This document shows positions 9,334 through 18,701 of a stretch of DNA of 64,000 nt, piece after piece (within the stretch, counting starts at the first letter, position 1; every line of letters starts with the position of its first letter). The stretch is from the NCBI RefSeq assembly GCF_039538005.1, contig NZ_BAABBO010000007.1, forward strand, positions 558,001 to 622,000. Reading direction: 5' to 3'. The position numbers and the translations under genes were made by a program. The notes under the pieces are model-generated. The model saw only the letters and a program-made list of their open reading frames with translations. It searched no databases and was not told the DNA's origin. The DNA is from Allohahella marinimesophila (lineage in GTDB: Bacteria; Pseudomonadota; Gammaproteobacteria; Pseudomonadales; Oleiphilaceae).

Positions 9334-9566
9334 GGGACCTCAAACTCAGGGGACGGCAATGAATGATGGCTGTGCAATAGCATTGAGATCTGCTGACGAT
9401 AAAGCACCAGCTTTCACCGGACTTACTTCGACTTAGTCATACACATCTGTGCAAGGCCGACTATAGTAGTTCAATATAAGTGAGGGGCCAGCCTAAAGAG
9501 ATACTTACGCGGAACTCATGATATTTTACGGCAGCTACCGTCCCTATAGTCAGCTTGAGCAGTCCA

Positions 9567-12500
9567 ATGGCGATGTCCACTCTACCAGATCCCAGCGGTC
9601 ACCGGCGCCGTCCGGCCACACACCTGCGACAAAGCGGGAAGATCGCTACCAGCGCGATCGTTGTCATTGCCTTTTTGCTATGTGCGACGCTGACGGGGCT
9701 GCTGTACTTCCAGGAGAAGGGAGACGCCGAGCAGTATGCCGAGCTGCAATTTCAGCGCCGGGTCGAACTGCGCACGGTACTGATCGAAAAGGGCATGATG
9801 TCCTACGAAAAGCTACTTTTGGGCGGAGTGGGCCTTTTTGCTGCCGACGCTTACATCAGCGTCGATGACTGGCGTCGCTACGTTGAAACAGCACGACTGG
9901 AGAAAAATTATCCCGGCGCTCAAGGCCTCGGATATGCCCCCTACATACCGACCGATGAACGGGGGCGCTTCGAGCGCAATCAACGCAACGCTGGCGACGA
10001 TGATTTCGTTATCTGGCCGGAGACTGACCAGCCCTTTTCAGCGCCAATCATGCTCCTGGAACCGTCTAACCTTCGCAATACGCGGGCCATAGGCTACGAC
10101 ATGTACGCCGAAACCACGCGGCGCCGGGCAATGAACCGCGCCCGCGAGCTGGGCCGCCCCATCATGTCTGACACAGTGACGCTGGTCCAGGAGACCATGG
10201 TCGATACTCAGTTGGGCTTTCTTGTCTATGCGCCGGTCTATTCCGACACTGAAGGCAGAGCCTTCGACGGCGCTGGTTTCACCAAGCCAATGCGCAAGAA
10301 TCAGCTCCGCGGCTTTGTGTTCAGTCCTTTTCGAATGAACGATCTCATCTGGGGCATCATGGGTGAAGACAATTTTCGCCTGCTGCGCCTGCAGATTTTT
10401 GATGGCCAAAGCGATCAGGGCAAGCTGATCTTCGACAGTCTCGACTCTACCCCTGGCGATGATATCGCTCAGGACGCCGCACAGACCGGGTTGCCGGAGG
10501 CTGTGACTGAGGAGCCTAGCTACGTCCATGCATCGCGCTTCCGTTTTGCCCGAAACAATTGGACCCTGAAGTTTTCATCCCTGCCTTCGTTCGAGTCGTC
10601 GGTAGTGATCACACGACCGAGGTTTATCCTCGTCGGTGGCCTGTTCATTTCTGCGCTCGTGGCCATTATCCTGGCTTACTGGTTCGCATTGCGCCAGCGT
10701 GCCACCACCCTGGCTATCGTCAATGCTTCACTGCAGTCTGCGCTGATCAGGCAGGCACAGGCCGAGAAGGAACTGAACCGCTTCTTCAATCTGGCGCCTG
10801 ACGTGCTCTGCATTCTCGATAGCTCTGGTCTGTTTCTCAGAATCAACGCGGCGACCCGACTTATTTTTGGCTGCGATCCGGTTGCGCTGCTGAATAAGCC
10901 GTTTTCCAATGTGCTGCATTCAACTGAGCATGAATCTCTCAGCACCCTTCTGGACAAACTGCGCGACAAGCAGGACACACCGCTGACCGAGGAGTTCCGC
11001 ACGCACGGACCCAATGGCAGTGAACTCATTCTCGAATGGGCCTTTATCGCCGTGCCGGAGCACAATCAGATCTACGTGGCTGGTCGAGATGTCACGGCGC
11101 GTCAGGCCGCACTCGTGGCCAAACGTCAGTTGATTGCCGCCATGGAAAGCACTTCGGACATCATCTTTTTCTGTGATGAGACCGGCTATATCAGCTACCT
11201 GAACTACCGGGGCCGAGCACTGATCACACCGGCGACCATCGACGCCTTCACCGCTGATGTCTTTGCCTCCGACGCCTTACCGGACATGGATTTCAATATC
11301 TATGATTTCACCCCGCCCTGGGCGGTGAGCGTGCTCAACTCCGAAGCCTTTCCCTACGCCACAGCTCATGGCGGCTGGCGAGGTGACATCTCCATATTGA
11401 TACAGGGGGGCCGTGAAGTACCGGTCGCTCTCGTGCTAGAAGCCCATTACAGCCCGGATGGCAGTGTCGAATTCTTTGCCGGTAATATGAGAGACATCAG
11501 CCGCCGCAAAGCCATCCAGGCCGATCTGGAACGCAAGGCCTATCACGACGAGTTGACCGGGCTTATCAACCGGCAGGGCTTCAACGAACGGCTCGAGCGG
11601 ACTATCGCCGACGCCCAGGAACACAACGTCCAAAGCGCCCTGCTTTTCATCGACCTCGACCATTTCAAGATCGTCAATGACAGCTGCGGCCATGCAGCAG
11701 GCGACGAGGTGCTCATTCAGTTGTCCCGGCTGTTCAGCCAGCAGATTCGGGATCGCGACACACTTGCCAGACTTGGCGGCGACGAGTTCACCGTCATCCT
11801 GGAGCATTGCCAGGTCAAGGACGCGCTTCAGGTGGCCCAGGGCATTGTGCAGGCCGCCAGTGATTTCCGCTATTTCAGCCAGGGTCAGAGCTTCCGCTTC
11901 GGCACCAGTGTCGGTCTCGTGCCGATTGACCGGAAAAACGGCAACGCCAAGCAGATCATGACGGCGGCTGACGAAGCCGCCTACAAGGCCAAGTCCAATG
12001 GCCGGAGCCAGGTTGTCGTCTATGAGGGGGGCGACAGGGAGGGTGAGCAGCTCCAGGTCAACACCAACTGGAAGCAGCGCCTGCAACTGGCCTTGCGACA
12101 TGACCGCTTCACCCTGCTCTATCAGCCTATCGTGGCTGTTGACGCGGCTTCTTCCGGGATTCGGCTTCGCGAAGTACTGATCAGACTGAACGATGAAAGC
12201 GAGCTGATTTCTCCGGCAGCATTTCTGCCCGCTGCTGAGCGCTTCGGTCTCATTTCAGCAATAGATTACTGGGTTATCGAGACCGTAGTGTCAAAGCTTC
12301 AGCAGCAGGATCCTGAGCAGCGCAATGGCGAAATCTATGCTATCAATCTCTCCGCCCAGAGCCTGGGCGAAGCGAATTTCGCAGATCGCGTCATTGCACT
12401 CGTGGCGGAACGCGGTGTGGATTCAAGCGCCCTGTGTTTCGAGCTCGCTGAAAATACGGTCCTGCAAAACCCTGATACCAGCCGTCAGTTCATCCAGCGA

Positions 12501-12803
12501 ATGAAAAGCTTTGGTCTCCAGATTACCCTGCAGCATTTCGGCATGAGCATCAGCGAGTTCGCCAACCTGCAGCAGCTCGGCGTGGACTTCCTGAAAATCG
12601 ACAGCTGGTTCATCGAGAAGATGCTCAGGAGTCCGCTGGACGAGCAAAGCGTGCGCTTTGTCAACGATGTGGGCCATACCATGGGCCTCAAGACCATTGC
12701 TGGCGCCGTTAGTGACAAGGCCATCGAGACACGCCTGCGAGAACTGGGCGTCGATTTCCTGCAGGGCTATCAAATGGGTGAGCCAGGCCCGGACGAGATC
12801 TAG
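9567..12803 (+). CDS. Membrane CHASE-PAS-PAS-GGDEF-EAL protein (diguanylate cyclase with degenerate EAL)
   Basis: About 1078 residues. One transmembrane helix at about 24-49, a periplasmic CHASE domain (about 80-290; contains QGLGYAPYIP and FVYAPVY-type segment LGFLVYAPVY), a second helix at about 351-375, two PAS domains (about 400-510 and 530-650), a GGDEF domain (about 655-820) and an EAL domain (about 840-1075). The cyclase site is intact (ARLGGDEF, about residue 737) with an RDRD inhibitory site five residues before it. The EAL domain keeps EVL, NLSAQ, ELAE, LKID and LQGY, but the metal-binding DDFG is LQHFG and the AEGVE loop is AGAVS, so c-di-GMP hydrolysis is unlikely. The start is uncertain among TTG 9555, ATG 9567 and ATG 9573. 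Likely role: making c-di-GMP in response to a periplasmic signal. Confidence 0.9.
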   Translation: MAMSTLPDPSGHRRRPATHLRQSGKIATSAIVVIAFLLCATLTGLLYFQEKGDAEQYAELQFQRRVELRTVLIEKGMMSYEKLLLGGVGLFAADAYISVDDWRRYVETARLEKNYPGAQGLGYAPYIPTDERGRFERNQRNAGDDDFVIWPETDQPFSAPIMLLEPSNLRNTRAIGYDMYAETTRRRAMNRARELGRPIMSDTVTLVQETMVDTQLGFLVYAPVYSDTEGRAFDGAGFTKPMRKNQLRGFVFSPFRMNDLIWGIMGEDNFRLLRLQIFDGQSDQGKLIFDSLDSTPGDDIAQDAAQTGLPEAVTEEPSYVHASRFRFARNNWTLKFSSLPSFESSVVITRPRFILVGGLFISALVAIILAYWFALRQRATTLAIVNASLQSALIRQAQAEKELNRFFNLAPDVLCILDSSGLFLRINAATRLIFGCDPVALLNKPFSNVLHSTEHESLSTLLDKLRDKQDTPLTEEFRTHGPNGSELILEWAFIAVPEHNQIYVAGRDVTARQAALVAKRQLIAAMESTSDIIFFCDETGYISYLNYRGRALITPATIDAFTADVFASDALPDMDFNIYDFTPPWAVSVLNSEAFPYATAHGGWRGDISILIQGGREVPVALVLEAHYSPDGSVEFFAGNMRDISRRKAIQADLERKAYHDELTGLINRQGFNERLERTIADAQEHNVQSALLFIDLDHFKIVNDSCGHAAGDEVLIQLSRLFSQQIRDRDTLARLGGDEFTVILEHCQVKDALQVAQGIVQAASDFRYFSQGQSFRFGTSVGLVPIDRKNGNAKQIMTAADEAAYKAKSNGRSQVVVYEGGDREGEQLQVNTNWKQRLQLALRHDRFTLLYQPIVAVDAASSGIRLREVLIRLNDESELISPAAFLPAAERFGLISAIDYWVIETVVSKLQQQDPEQRNGEIYAINLSAQSLGEANFADRVIALVAERGVDSSALCFELAENTVLQNPDTSRQFIQRMKSFGLQITLQHFGMSISEFANLQQLGVDFLKIDSWFIEKMLRSPLDEQSVRFVNDVGHTMGLKTIAGAVSDKAIETRLRELGVDFLQGYQMGEPGPDEI

Positions 12804-12885
12804 CGACTCGTGCTCACTGGCTTGTTCAATCAGAAATCCCGTATAGTCATCTCAAGTGTTTACAACAACAAAACCGAGGTGACCA

Positions 12886-14451
12886 ATGCTCTCACTGTCC
12901 GTGCTCATCGACGAAGCTGCACGGAGTTTTCCTGACAAGACCGCCATCGTCTGTGGCGATACCCGCCTCACTTTCAGGGAACTCCAGTCCAGATGCCATC
13001 AATTGGCCAACGGTCTTATTGCCGCAGGCCTTCGCCCTGGTGATCGGGTGGCCCTGAGCTGTCCAAACGTACCCTGGTTTCCCCTGGCCTATTTTGCCAT
13101 CATCAAAGCCGGCTGCACCGTTGTCCCGCTCAATATTCTGCTCAATGCAGATGAAGTGGCCTATCATCTCGAAGACAGTGCTGCCAAAGCCTATATCGCC
13201 TTCGAAGGCAGTGAGGATGTGCCTATCGGCCGCACCGCGGTTGATGCTTTCAGGAAGGCTCAGGACTGCAAACACCTTTGGCTGATCGAAAGCGGCCAGA
13301 CACTTGTCAGCGATGCCATTGGCTCTGATGGCATTGCCAGTCATACCAGCTTGATGGAGGCATCGAATGAGCTGCCGCATGTCGATAGCGAGGCCACCGA
13401 TACGGTGGTCATCCTGTACACCTCAGGCACGACCGGCAAACCCAAGGGTGCCGAGCTCACCCATGCCAATATCCTGCTGAATGCCATCATGTTCGGTCGT
13501 CTGAGTGAAGCCGTAGCGGACGACAGACAGCTGATCACCCTACCCCTGTTCCATACCTTCGGTCAGACCGTGCAGATGTGTGGCAGCCTGCTGAACGGCA
13601 ACACGATGGTACTTGTTCCGCGCTTCGATCCAAAGGCTGTAGTCGATCTCATGATTGCCGAGAAGATCACGGTCTTCTGCGGAGTACCGACCATGTACTG
13701 GGCACTGCTCAACGGCGTCGACATCACGCCTGAGCAGGTCGAGAAGATTCGCGGGCACCTCAGACTCTGCGGCAGTGGTGGTTCATCCCTGCCGCTCGAA
13801 GTGCTCAAGGGCTTTGAGGAGAAATTCGATGTACCGATACTTGAGGGCTACGGCCTGTCGGAGACTTCGCCGGTAGCCTGCTTCAACCTCCTCAGCCATC
13901 CTCGCAAGCCCGGCTCCGTTGGCCTGCCTATCTGGGGCGTGGAGGTGAAGATACTCAATGACGCTAACGAGGCCATGCCAGTGAATGAGCACGGTGAAAT
14001 CTGCATTCGTGGCCACAATGTCATGAAGGGGTATCTGAACAAGCCAGACGCCACAGCGAAGGCTCTGAAAAATGGCTGGTTTCATACCGGGGACGTTGGC
14101 TATATCGATGAGGAGGGCTATATCTTCATCGTCGACCGCTTGAAGGACATGATCATCCGCGGAGGCTATAACGTTTATCCAAGAGAAATTGAAGAGGTCC
14201 TGTTAACACATCCTGCCATCTCACTGGCTGCCGTCATCGGCGTACCTGACACCCAGTATGGTGAAGAGGTGAAAGCCTGTGTGATTCTCAAGGACGGCCA
14301 GACCGCATCGACCGAAGAGCTGGTCGCCTGGTCGAAGGCGCATATGGCAGGCCACAAGTACCCTCGCCAGTTCGATATTCGTGACACCCTGCCAATGACC
14401 GCCACGGGTAAAATTCTAAAGCGGAAACTACTTGCCGAACTCGAGAGCTGA
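12886..14451 (+). CDS. Long-chain fatty-acid/acyl-CoA ligase (AMP-binding)
   Basis: A 521-residue adenylate-forming enzyme. The ATP-binding motif ILYTSGTTGKPKGAELTH lies near residue 175, the AMP/ATP motif GYGLSETSPV near 320, the hinge DRLKDMIIRGGYNVYPREIE near 420, and the catalytic lysine in TATGKILKRKLL at the C terminus. Length and motif set match FadD-like medium/long-chain acyl-CoA synthetases that activate free fatty acids with ATP and CoA. A GAGGTG ribosome site precedes the ATG at 12886. It stands alone between the GGDEF-EAL gene and a shared terminator. With the fatty acyl-CoA reductase at 51-53 kb it could supply substrate for fatty alcohol formation (inference). Chain-length preference cannot be read from the sequence. 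Confidence 0.92.
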   Translation: MLSLSVLIDEAARSFPDKTAIVCGDTRLTFRELQSRCHQLANGLIAAGLRPGDRVALSCPNVPWFPLAYFAIIKAGCTVVPLNILLNADEVAYHLEDSAAKAYIAFEGSEDVPIGRTAVDAFRKAQDCKHLWLIESGQTLVSDAIGSDGIASHTSLMEASNELPHVDSEATDTVVILYTSGTTGKPKGAELTHANILLNAIMFGRLSEAVADDRQLITLPLFHTFGQTVQMCGSLLNGNTMVLVPRFDPKAVVDLMIAEKITVFCGVPTMYWALLNGVDITPEQVEKIRGHLRLCGSGGSSLPLEVLKGFEEKFDVPILEGYGLSETSPVACFNLLSHPRKPGSVGLPIWGVEVKILNDANEAMPVNEHGEICIRGHNVMKGYLNKPDATAKALKNGWFHTGDVGYIDEEGYIFIVDRLKDMIIRGGYNVYPREIEEVLLTHPAISLAAVIGVPDTQYGEEVKACVILKDGQTASTEELVAWSKAHMAGHKYPRQFDIRDTLPMTATGKILKRKLLAELES

Positions 14452-14467
14452 TGAAATTGCAGGCATG

Positions 14468-14495
14468 AAAAAACCGCCAGCTGGCGGTTTTTTTG
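14468..14495. terminator. Bidirectional intrinsic terminator
   Basis: An A-run, a perfect 7-bp stem CCGCCAG/CTGGCGG with essentially no loop beyond the central bases, and a run of seven T. It lies between the convergent acyl-CoA ligase (+) and EF-G (-) genes, and works on either strand because both flanks are homopolymeric. Confidence 0.9.
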
Positions 14496-14540
14496 TCCTG
14501 AACGCCGGGAGTACTCTCCACGGCGAACAGTCGGTGGCGC

Positions 14541-16625
14541 TTAGGCGTTTGCCTTCCGCTCCTTGGCTTCAGCAATGACCTGCTCTGCAACGTTGTTCGG
14601 GCATGGCAGATAATGCGCGAATTCCATTGAGAACTGACCACGGCCAGAGGTCATTGTGCGCAGGTGTCCGATATAACCGAACATCTCGCTCAAAGGCACC
14701 TCAGACTTGATACGCACACCAGTGGCACCTGGCTCCTGCGCCTTGATCATGCCACGACGTCTGTTCAGGTCACCGATGACGTCACCGACGTGATCTTCTG
14801 GCGTGAACACGTCAACCTTCATGATTGGCTCCAGCAGTTGTGGGCCAGCCTTCGGCATGGTCTGACGGAAGGCTGCCTTGGCAGCAATTTCAAACGCCAG
14901 CGCTGAGGAGTCAACCGCGTGGTACGCACCGTCAAGCAGGATGACCTTGACGTCCAGGACCGGATAGCCGGCCAGAGGACCTTCGCCCATCATCATCTTG
15001 AAGCCTTTCTCGACCGCAGGGATGAATTCCTTCGGAACGTTACCGCCCACAACCTTGGACTCAAACACATAGCCTGTGTTCTGCTCGCCCGGCTCGATGA
15101 TGTAGTCGATCTTACCGAACTGGCCTGAACCACCAGACTGCTTCTTGTGCGTGTAGCTGTCTTCGGTACGCTTGTTGATCGTTTCACGGTAGGCCACCTG
15201 AGGCTTACCAACGACAAGCTCTACACCGTAGGTCCGCTTGAGGATGTCGACCTTGATATCCAGGTGAAGCTCGCCCATGCCCTTGAGGATGGTTTCGCCG
15301 CTGTCTTCGTCAGTCTCGACCTGGAAGGTCGGATCTTCTGCGACCATCTTGCCGATGGCAATACCCATCTTCTCTGAACCGCCCTTGTCCTTCGGTGCAA
15401 CAGCGATAGAGATAACCGGCTCCGGGAACACCATTGGCTCGAGCGTGGCAGGATTCTTCGGGTCGCACAGGGTGTGACCGGTCTGCACGTTCTTCATACC
15501 AACGATCGCGATGATGTCGCCAGCCTGTGCTGAATCGATCTCTTCACGGGTATTGGCATGCATTTCAACCATACGCCCAACGCGCTCAGTCTTGCCTGTA
15601 AAGGCATTCATGATCGTATCGCCTTTGTTGATCTTGCCAGAGTAGATACGAACGAAGGTCAGGGCGCCGAAGCGGTCATCCATGATCTTGAACGCCAATG
15701 CGCGAAGTGGTTTGTCAGCATCAACGATGGCGAACTTGCCAGTCTCTTCACCAAGCTCATCCACTTCTGGCTGCGGCTCGACTTCGGTCGGGCTTGGCAG
15801 GAAGTCGATAACACCGTCAAGAACCAGCTGCATGCCCTTGTTCTTGAAAGCGGAACCACAGAATGTCGGGAAGAAGTCCAGCTTGATAGTACCCTTGCGA
15901 ATACAGCGCTTGAGTTCGTCTTCGGTTGGCTCTGTACCGTCGAGATAGCTTTCCATCAGCGCATCGTCCTGCTCAACAGCAGTTTCAACGAGCTTTTCAC
16001 GCCATTCGGCAGCTTGAGCCTTCATGTCTTCAGGAATGTCTGTAATCTCGAAATTCTCTGGCATGCCGGTGTTATCCCAGACATACGCCTTCATATCCAG
16101 AAGATTGACAACGCCTACAAAGTTTTCCTCACGGCCGATTGGCAGGGTAATCGGCAGCGGACGGGCACCGAGAACCTCTTCGATCTGCTTGACGACGCGG
16201 AAAAAATCGGCTCCGAGACGGTCGAGCTTATTGACGAAGATAACGCGAGCCACTTCAGACTCGTTCGCATAGCGCCAGTTGGTTTCTGACTGTGGCTCAA
16301 CACCGCCAGAACCACAGAAGACACCGATACCGCCATCGAGAACTTTCAGCGAGCGATAAACCTCTACCGTGAAGTCGACGTGACCAGGTGTATCGATCAC
16401 GTTCAGCCGGTGACCATCCCAGTAACAGGTCGTTGCAGCAGACTGGATCGTAATACCACGCTCCTGCTCCTGCTCCATGAAGTCAGTCGTCGCTGCGCCG
16501 TCGTGCACCTCGCCCGTCTTGTGAATACGACCAGTGAGCTTGAGAATTCGTTCAGTGGTAGTCGTTTTGCCTGCATCGACGTGTGCAAAGATGCCGATGT
16601 TTCTGTACTTGGATAGATCAACCAT
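14541..16625 (-). CDS. fusA2: Elongation factor G, stand-alone second type (EF-G 2)
   Basis: A 694-residue translocase GTPase. G1 is AHVDAGKTTTTE, the switch region is QEQERGITIQSAATTC, G3 DTPGHVDFT, G4 NKLDR; all five EF-G domains are present, ending near VAEQVIAEAKERKANA. It is not in a str operon: neither rpsL, rpsG nor tuf is nearby. The G-domain wording VFCGSGGVEPQSETNWRYAN is of the type I recall from the Vibrio/Pseudomonas second EF-G (FusA2/FusB), so I take this as a paralogue of the canonical fusA that should be elsewhere in the genome. In other species paralogues differ in roles (translocation versus recycling), so a specialised role is possible. Preceded by mqo, 59 bases away on the same strand. 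Confidence 0.88.
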   Translation of the reverse strand: MVDLSKYRNIGIFAHVDAGKTTTTERILKLTGRIHKTGEVHDGAATTDFMEQEQERGITIQSAATTCYWDGHRLNVIDTPGHVDFTVEVYRSLKVLDGGIGVFCGSGGVEPQSETNWRYANESEVARVIFVNKLDRLGADFFRVVKQIEEVLGARPLPITLPIGREENFVGVVNLLDMKAYVWDNTGMPENFEITDIPEDMKAQAAEWREKLVETAVEQDDALMESYLDGTEPTEDELKRCIRKGTIKLDFFPTFCGSAFKNKGMQLVLDGVIDFLPSPTEVEPQPEVDELGEETGKFAIVDADKPLRALAFKIMDDRFGALTFVRIYSGKINKGDTIMNAFTGKTERVGRMVEMHANTREEIDSAQAGDIIAIVGMKNVQTGHTLCDPKNPATLEPMVFPEPVISIAVAPKDKGGSEKMGIAIGKMVAEDPTFQVETDEDSGETILKGMGELHLDIKVDILKRTYGVELVVGKPQVAYRETINKRTEDSYTHKKQSGGSGQFGKIDYIIEPGEQNTGYVFESKVVGGNVPKEFIPAVEKGFKMMMGEGPLAGYPVLDVKVILLDGAYHAVDSSALAFEIAAKAAFRQTMPKAGPQLLEPIMKVDVFTPEDHVGDVIGDLNRRRGMIKAQEPGATGVRIKSEVPLSEMFGYIGHLRTMTSGRGQFSMEFAHYLPCPNNVAEQVIAEAKERKANA

Positions 16626-16684
16626 TAGCGTGCTCTTCTGTATAGTATTTGGACGAGGACGTTTTCGAGGGCCGGTATTGTAAA

Positions 16685-18172
16685 CTAGACTGGGTCAAGT
16701 TCCAATGTCTTCAGGCTGGCCGGCCGAATTCGTTTCAATAGCTCCGGATCATCGACCAGCGATCCTCCGAAGGACGGGATAATTTCCCTGAGCCTGTTTT
16801 GCCAGGCTTCAGTCGCCATCCGCTTTGGAAAGCAGCGTTCGAGAACATCTATGATAGTCTGAGTTGCGATGGACGCGCCAGGCGATGCGCCCAACAATGC
16901 GGCCAGCGAACCATCTGCTGATGCCACAACTTCAGTTCCAAACTCGAGTTTGCCACCGTCTACCGGATCTTTCTTGATAATCTGCACCCGCTGCCCGGCC
17001 TCTGCCAGGTGCCAGTCATCGTCGCGGGCCTCTGGAAAGAAGTTTCGCAGGGTGTTGACACGGGACTTCTGCGATTGGAAGACTTCACCCACCAGATAGC
17101 GGGTGAGATCAAAATTATCCATGCCAGCGTGCATCATCGCCTTGATGTTGTCCCGCTTCATCGAGGAGAAGAGGTCGAATATCGAGCCTTTTTCCTTTGT
17201 AAATCGCATGGTGAAGCCTGCAAATGGTCCGAAGAGCAGTGCTGACTTGCCATCGATAATACGGGTGTCGAGATGCGGCACAGACATCGGTGGCGCTCCG
17301 ACAGCTGCCTTGCCGTAGACCTTGGCGTAGTGCTGCTTCACGATCTCTGGCTTGGTACAGACCAGCCACTGTCCGCTGACTGGGAAGCCGCCATAGCCTT
17401 CGGCTTCGGTGATATCCGATTTCTGCAACAGCGGCAATGCGCCGCCTCCAGCGCCGATGAATACGAACTTGGCTCGAATCTCACGCGCCATGTTCTTGCG
17501 ATGATCGTCGACCATGACCGCCCAGTGATCTTTCCTGCGGGTGATGTCCTTGACCGAGTGGCTCAGCAGCAGCGAGAAATTATCATGCGCCTTGAGGTGC
17601 TTCGCCATGCCACGCGTCAGTGAACCGAAATCGACATCTGCGCCATAGGGCACTCGGGTCGCCGCGACGCGCTGCATGGGATCACGGTTATTCATTACCA
17701 GCGGCATCCACTCGCGAAGCGTTCTCGGGTCATCCGAATATTCCATGTCCGCGAACAGATGATGTCCGCTCATGATCTCGTAACGCTTGCGCAAAAATGC
17801 TACGTCCTTGTCGCCCCAGACAAAGCTCAGGTGTGGCGCACGGTTAATGAAGGAGCTCGGACGCGGCAGGATGTCCTGCTTCACCATGTAGGACCAGAAC
17901 TGCTGGGAGACCTCGAAGGCGGCATTGATGTTGACGGCCTTCTTGATATCAATCGAGCCATCTCTCGCCTGTGGCGTGTAATTCAGCTCGCAATAGGCGG
18001 CGTGACCGGTACCGGCGTTGTTCCAGCCATCAGTACTTTCATGAGCGACATGATCGAGACGCTCCACCATGGTTATTTTCAGATTGGGATCGAGCAATTT
18101 GAGCATCATGCCCATCGTGGTGCTCATGACACCTGCCCCAATCAGCAATACATCAACCGTATTTGCCGTCAT
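16685..18172 (-). CDS. mqo: Malate:quinone oxidoreductase
   Basis: A 495-residue FAD-dependent, membrane-associated dehydrogenase that oxidises malate to oxaloacetate and reduces quinone, bypassing NAD-dependent malate dehydrogenase. The dinucleotide fold VDVLLIGAGVMSTTMGMML is at the N terminus, followed by the family-specific STDGWNNAGTGHAAYCELNY and, mid-protein, FVFIGAGGGALPLLQKS and GFPVSGQWLVC. The C-terminal segment LLGASPGASIATQTIIDVL is typical. Length agrees with Mqo. The ATG at 18172 has a GGAGG element eleven bases upstream. It is followed downstream by fusA2 after 59 bases, and preceded by the yffB-like gene with a 110-base gap that may hold its promoter. Confidence 0.96.
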   Translation of the reverse strand: MTANTVDVLLIGAGVMSTTMGMMLKLLDPNLKITMVERLDHVAHESTDGWNNAGTGHAAYCELNYTPQARDGSIDIKKAVNINAAFEVSQQFWSYMVKQDILPRPSSFINRAPHLSFVWGDKDVAFLRKRYEIMSGHHLFADMEYSDDPRTLREWMPLVMNNRDPMQRVAATRVPYGADVDFGSLTRGMAKHLKAHDNFSLLLSHSVKDITRRKDHWAVMVDDHRKNMAREIRAKFVFIGAGGGALPLLQKSDITEAEGYGGFPVSGQWLVCTKPEIVKQHYAKVYGKAAVGAPPMSVPHLDTRIIDGKSALLFGPFAGFTMRFTKEKGSIFDLFSSMKRDNIKAMMHAGMDNFDLTRYLVGEVFQSQKSRVNTLRNFFPEARDDDWHLAEAGQRVQIIKKDPVDGGKLEFGTEVVASADGSLAALLGASPGASIATQTIIDVLERCFPKRMATEAWQNRLREIIPSFGGSLVDDPELLKRIRPASLKTLELDPV

Positions 18173-18282
18173 TCAGTCACTGCCTCCGATAAAACAGTCT
18201 TGTAGCCATGGTCTGGTTGACCGGGCCCAGTTTTGATGGCGCGTATCCTATCACACAAAAATCGTCTAGATGAGGTGAACTT

Positions 18283-18690
18283 TCACTCAGACCGCGCTTC
18301 GAACATCTTCTCCCACCCTGGGGGTGAAAAACCCGTGCTCGCCCTGCCCTTCTGAACCAGCACAGGCCGCTTGATCATCGTCTGGTGCTCTGCCATCAGG
18401 GCTACCAGCGCAGTCTGCGCAGCGGAATCCTCCGGACTGGCGATGGCGGTCTCGACTACACCCCGAGCCGCTTCATCCAGCGCTCGCCAGCTGCTGCTTC
18501 CCCGATTGACGAAGGCGGCGGCACCGATCTGGTCGATGAGCGATGCCAGCTCGGCGCTGGACAATGGCTGCTGTCGAACATCGCGGAAATCATAGTCTAC
18601 AGATCGACCCTCCAACCAGCGTCGGGCCTTTTTTACACTGTCGCAGTTGGGTATGCCCATGATGATCGGGCCCCGTGCTGATGATGCCAT
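18283..18690 (-). CDS. yffB: YffB/Spx-type ArsC-family protein
   Basis: A 135-residue thioredoxin-fold protein of the ArsC/Spx family. The sequence IMGIPNCDSVKKARRWLEG carries the single cysteine N-C-D motif of the YffB branch rather than the CX5R of arsenate reductases; further features are YDFRDVRQQPLS and the C-terminal MIKRPVLV with the conserved Arg-Pro, then GFSPPGWE. Function of YffB proteins is not firmly known (glutathione-linked reductase has been suggested). The ATG at 18690 has AAAGGA eight bases upstream; the open frame continues further upstream into opgH but without another ribosome site. It begins eleven bases after the opgH stop, so it is probably the last gene of the opg operon. 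Confidence 0.88.
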   Translation of the reverse strand: MASSARGPIIMGIPNCDSVKKARRWLEGRSVDYDFRDVRQQPLSSAELASLIDQIGAAAFVNRGSSSWRALDEAARGVVETAIASPEDSAAQTALVALMAEHQTMIKRPVLVQKGRASTGFSPPGWEKMFEARSE

Positions 18691-18701
18691 TGATCTATCC
18701 T

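Noticed and set aside
11436..12101. 221-codon minus-strand frame opposite the GGDEF domain
   Set aside because: Covers the highly conserved cyclase site on the other strand, so it is a shadow.
15558..16289. 243-codon plus-strand frame opposite fusA2
   Set aside because: Lies wholly within the EF-G coding region in the antisense direction and shows no family similarity.
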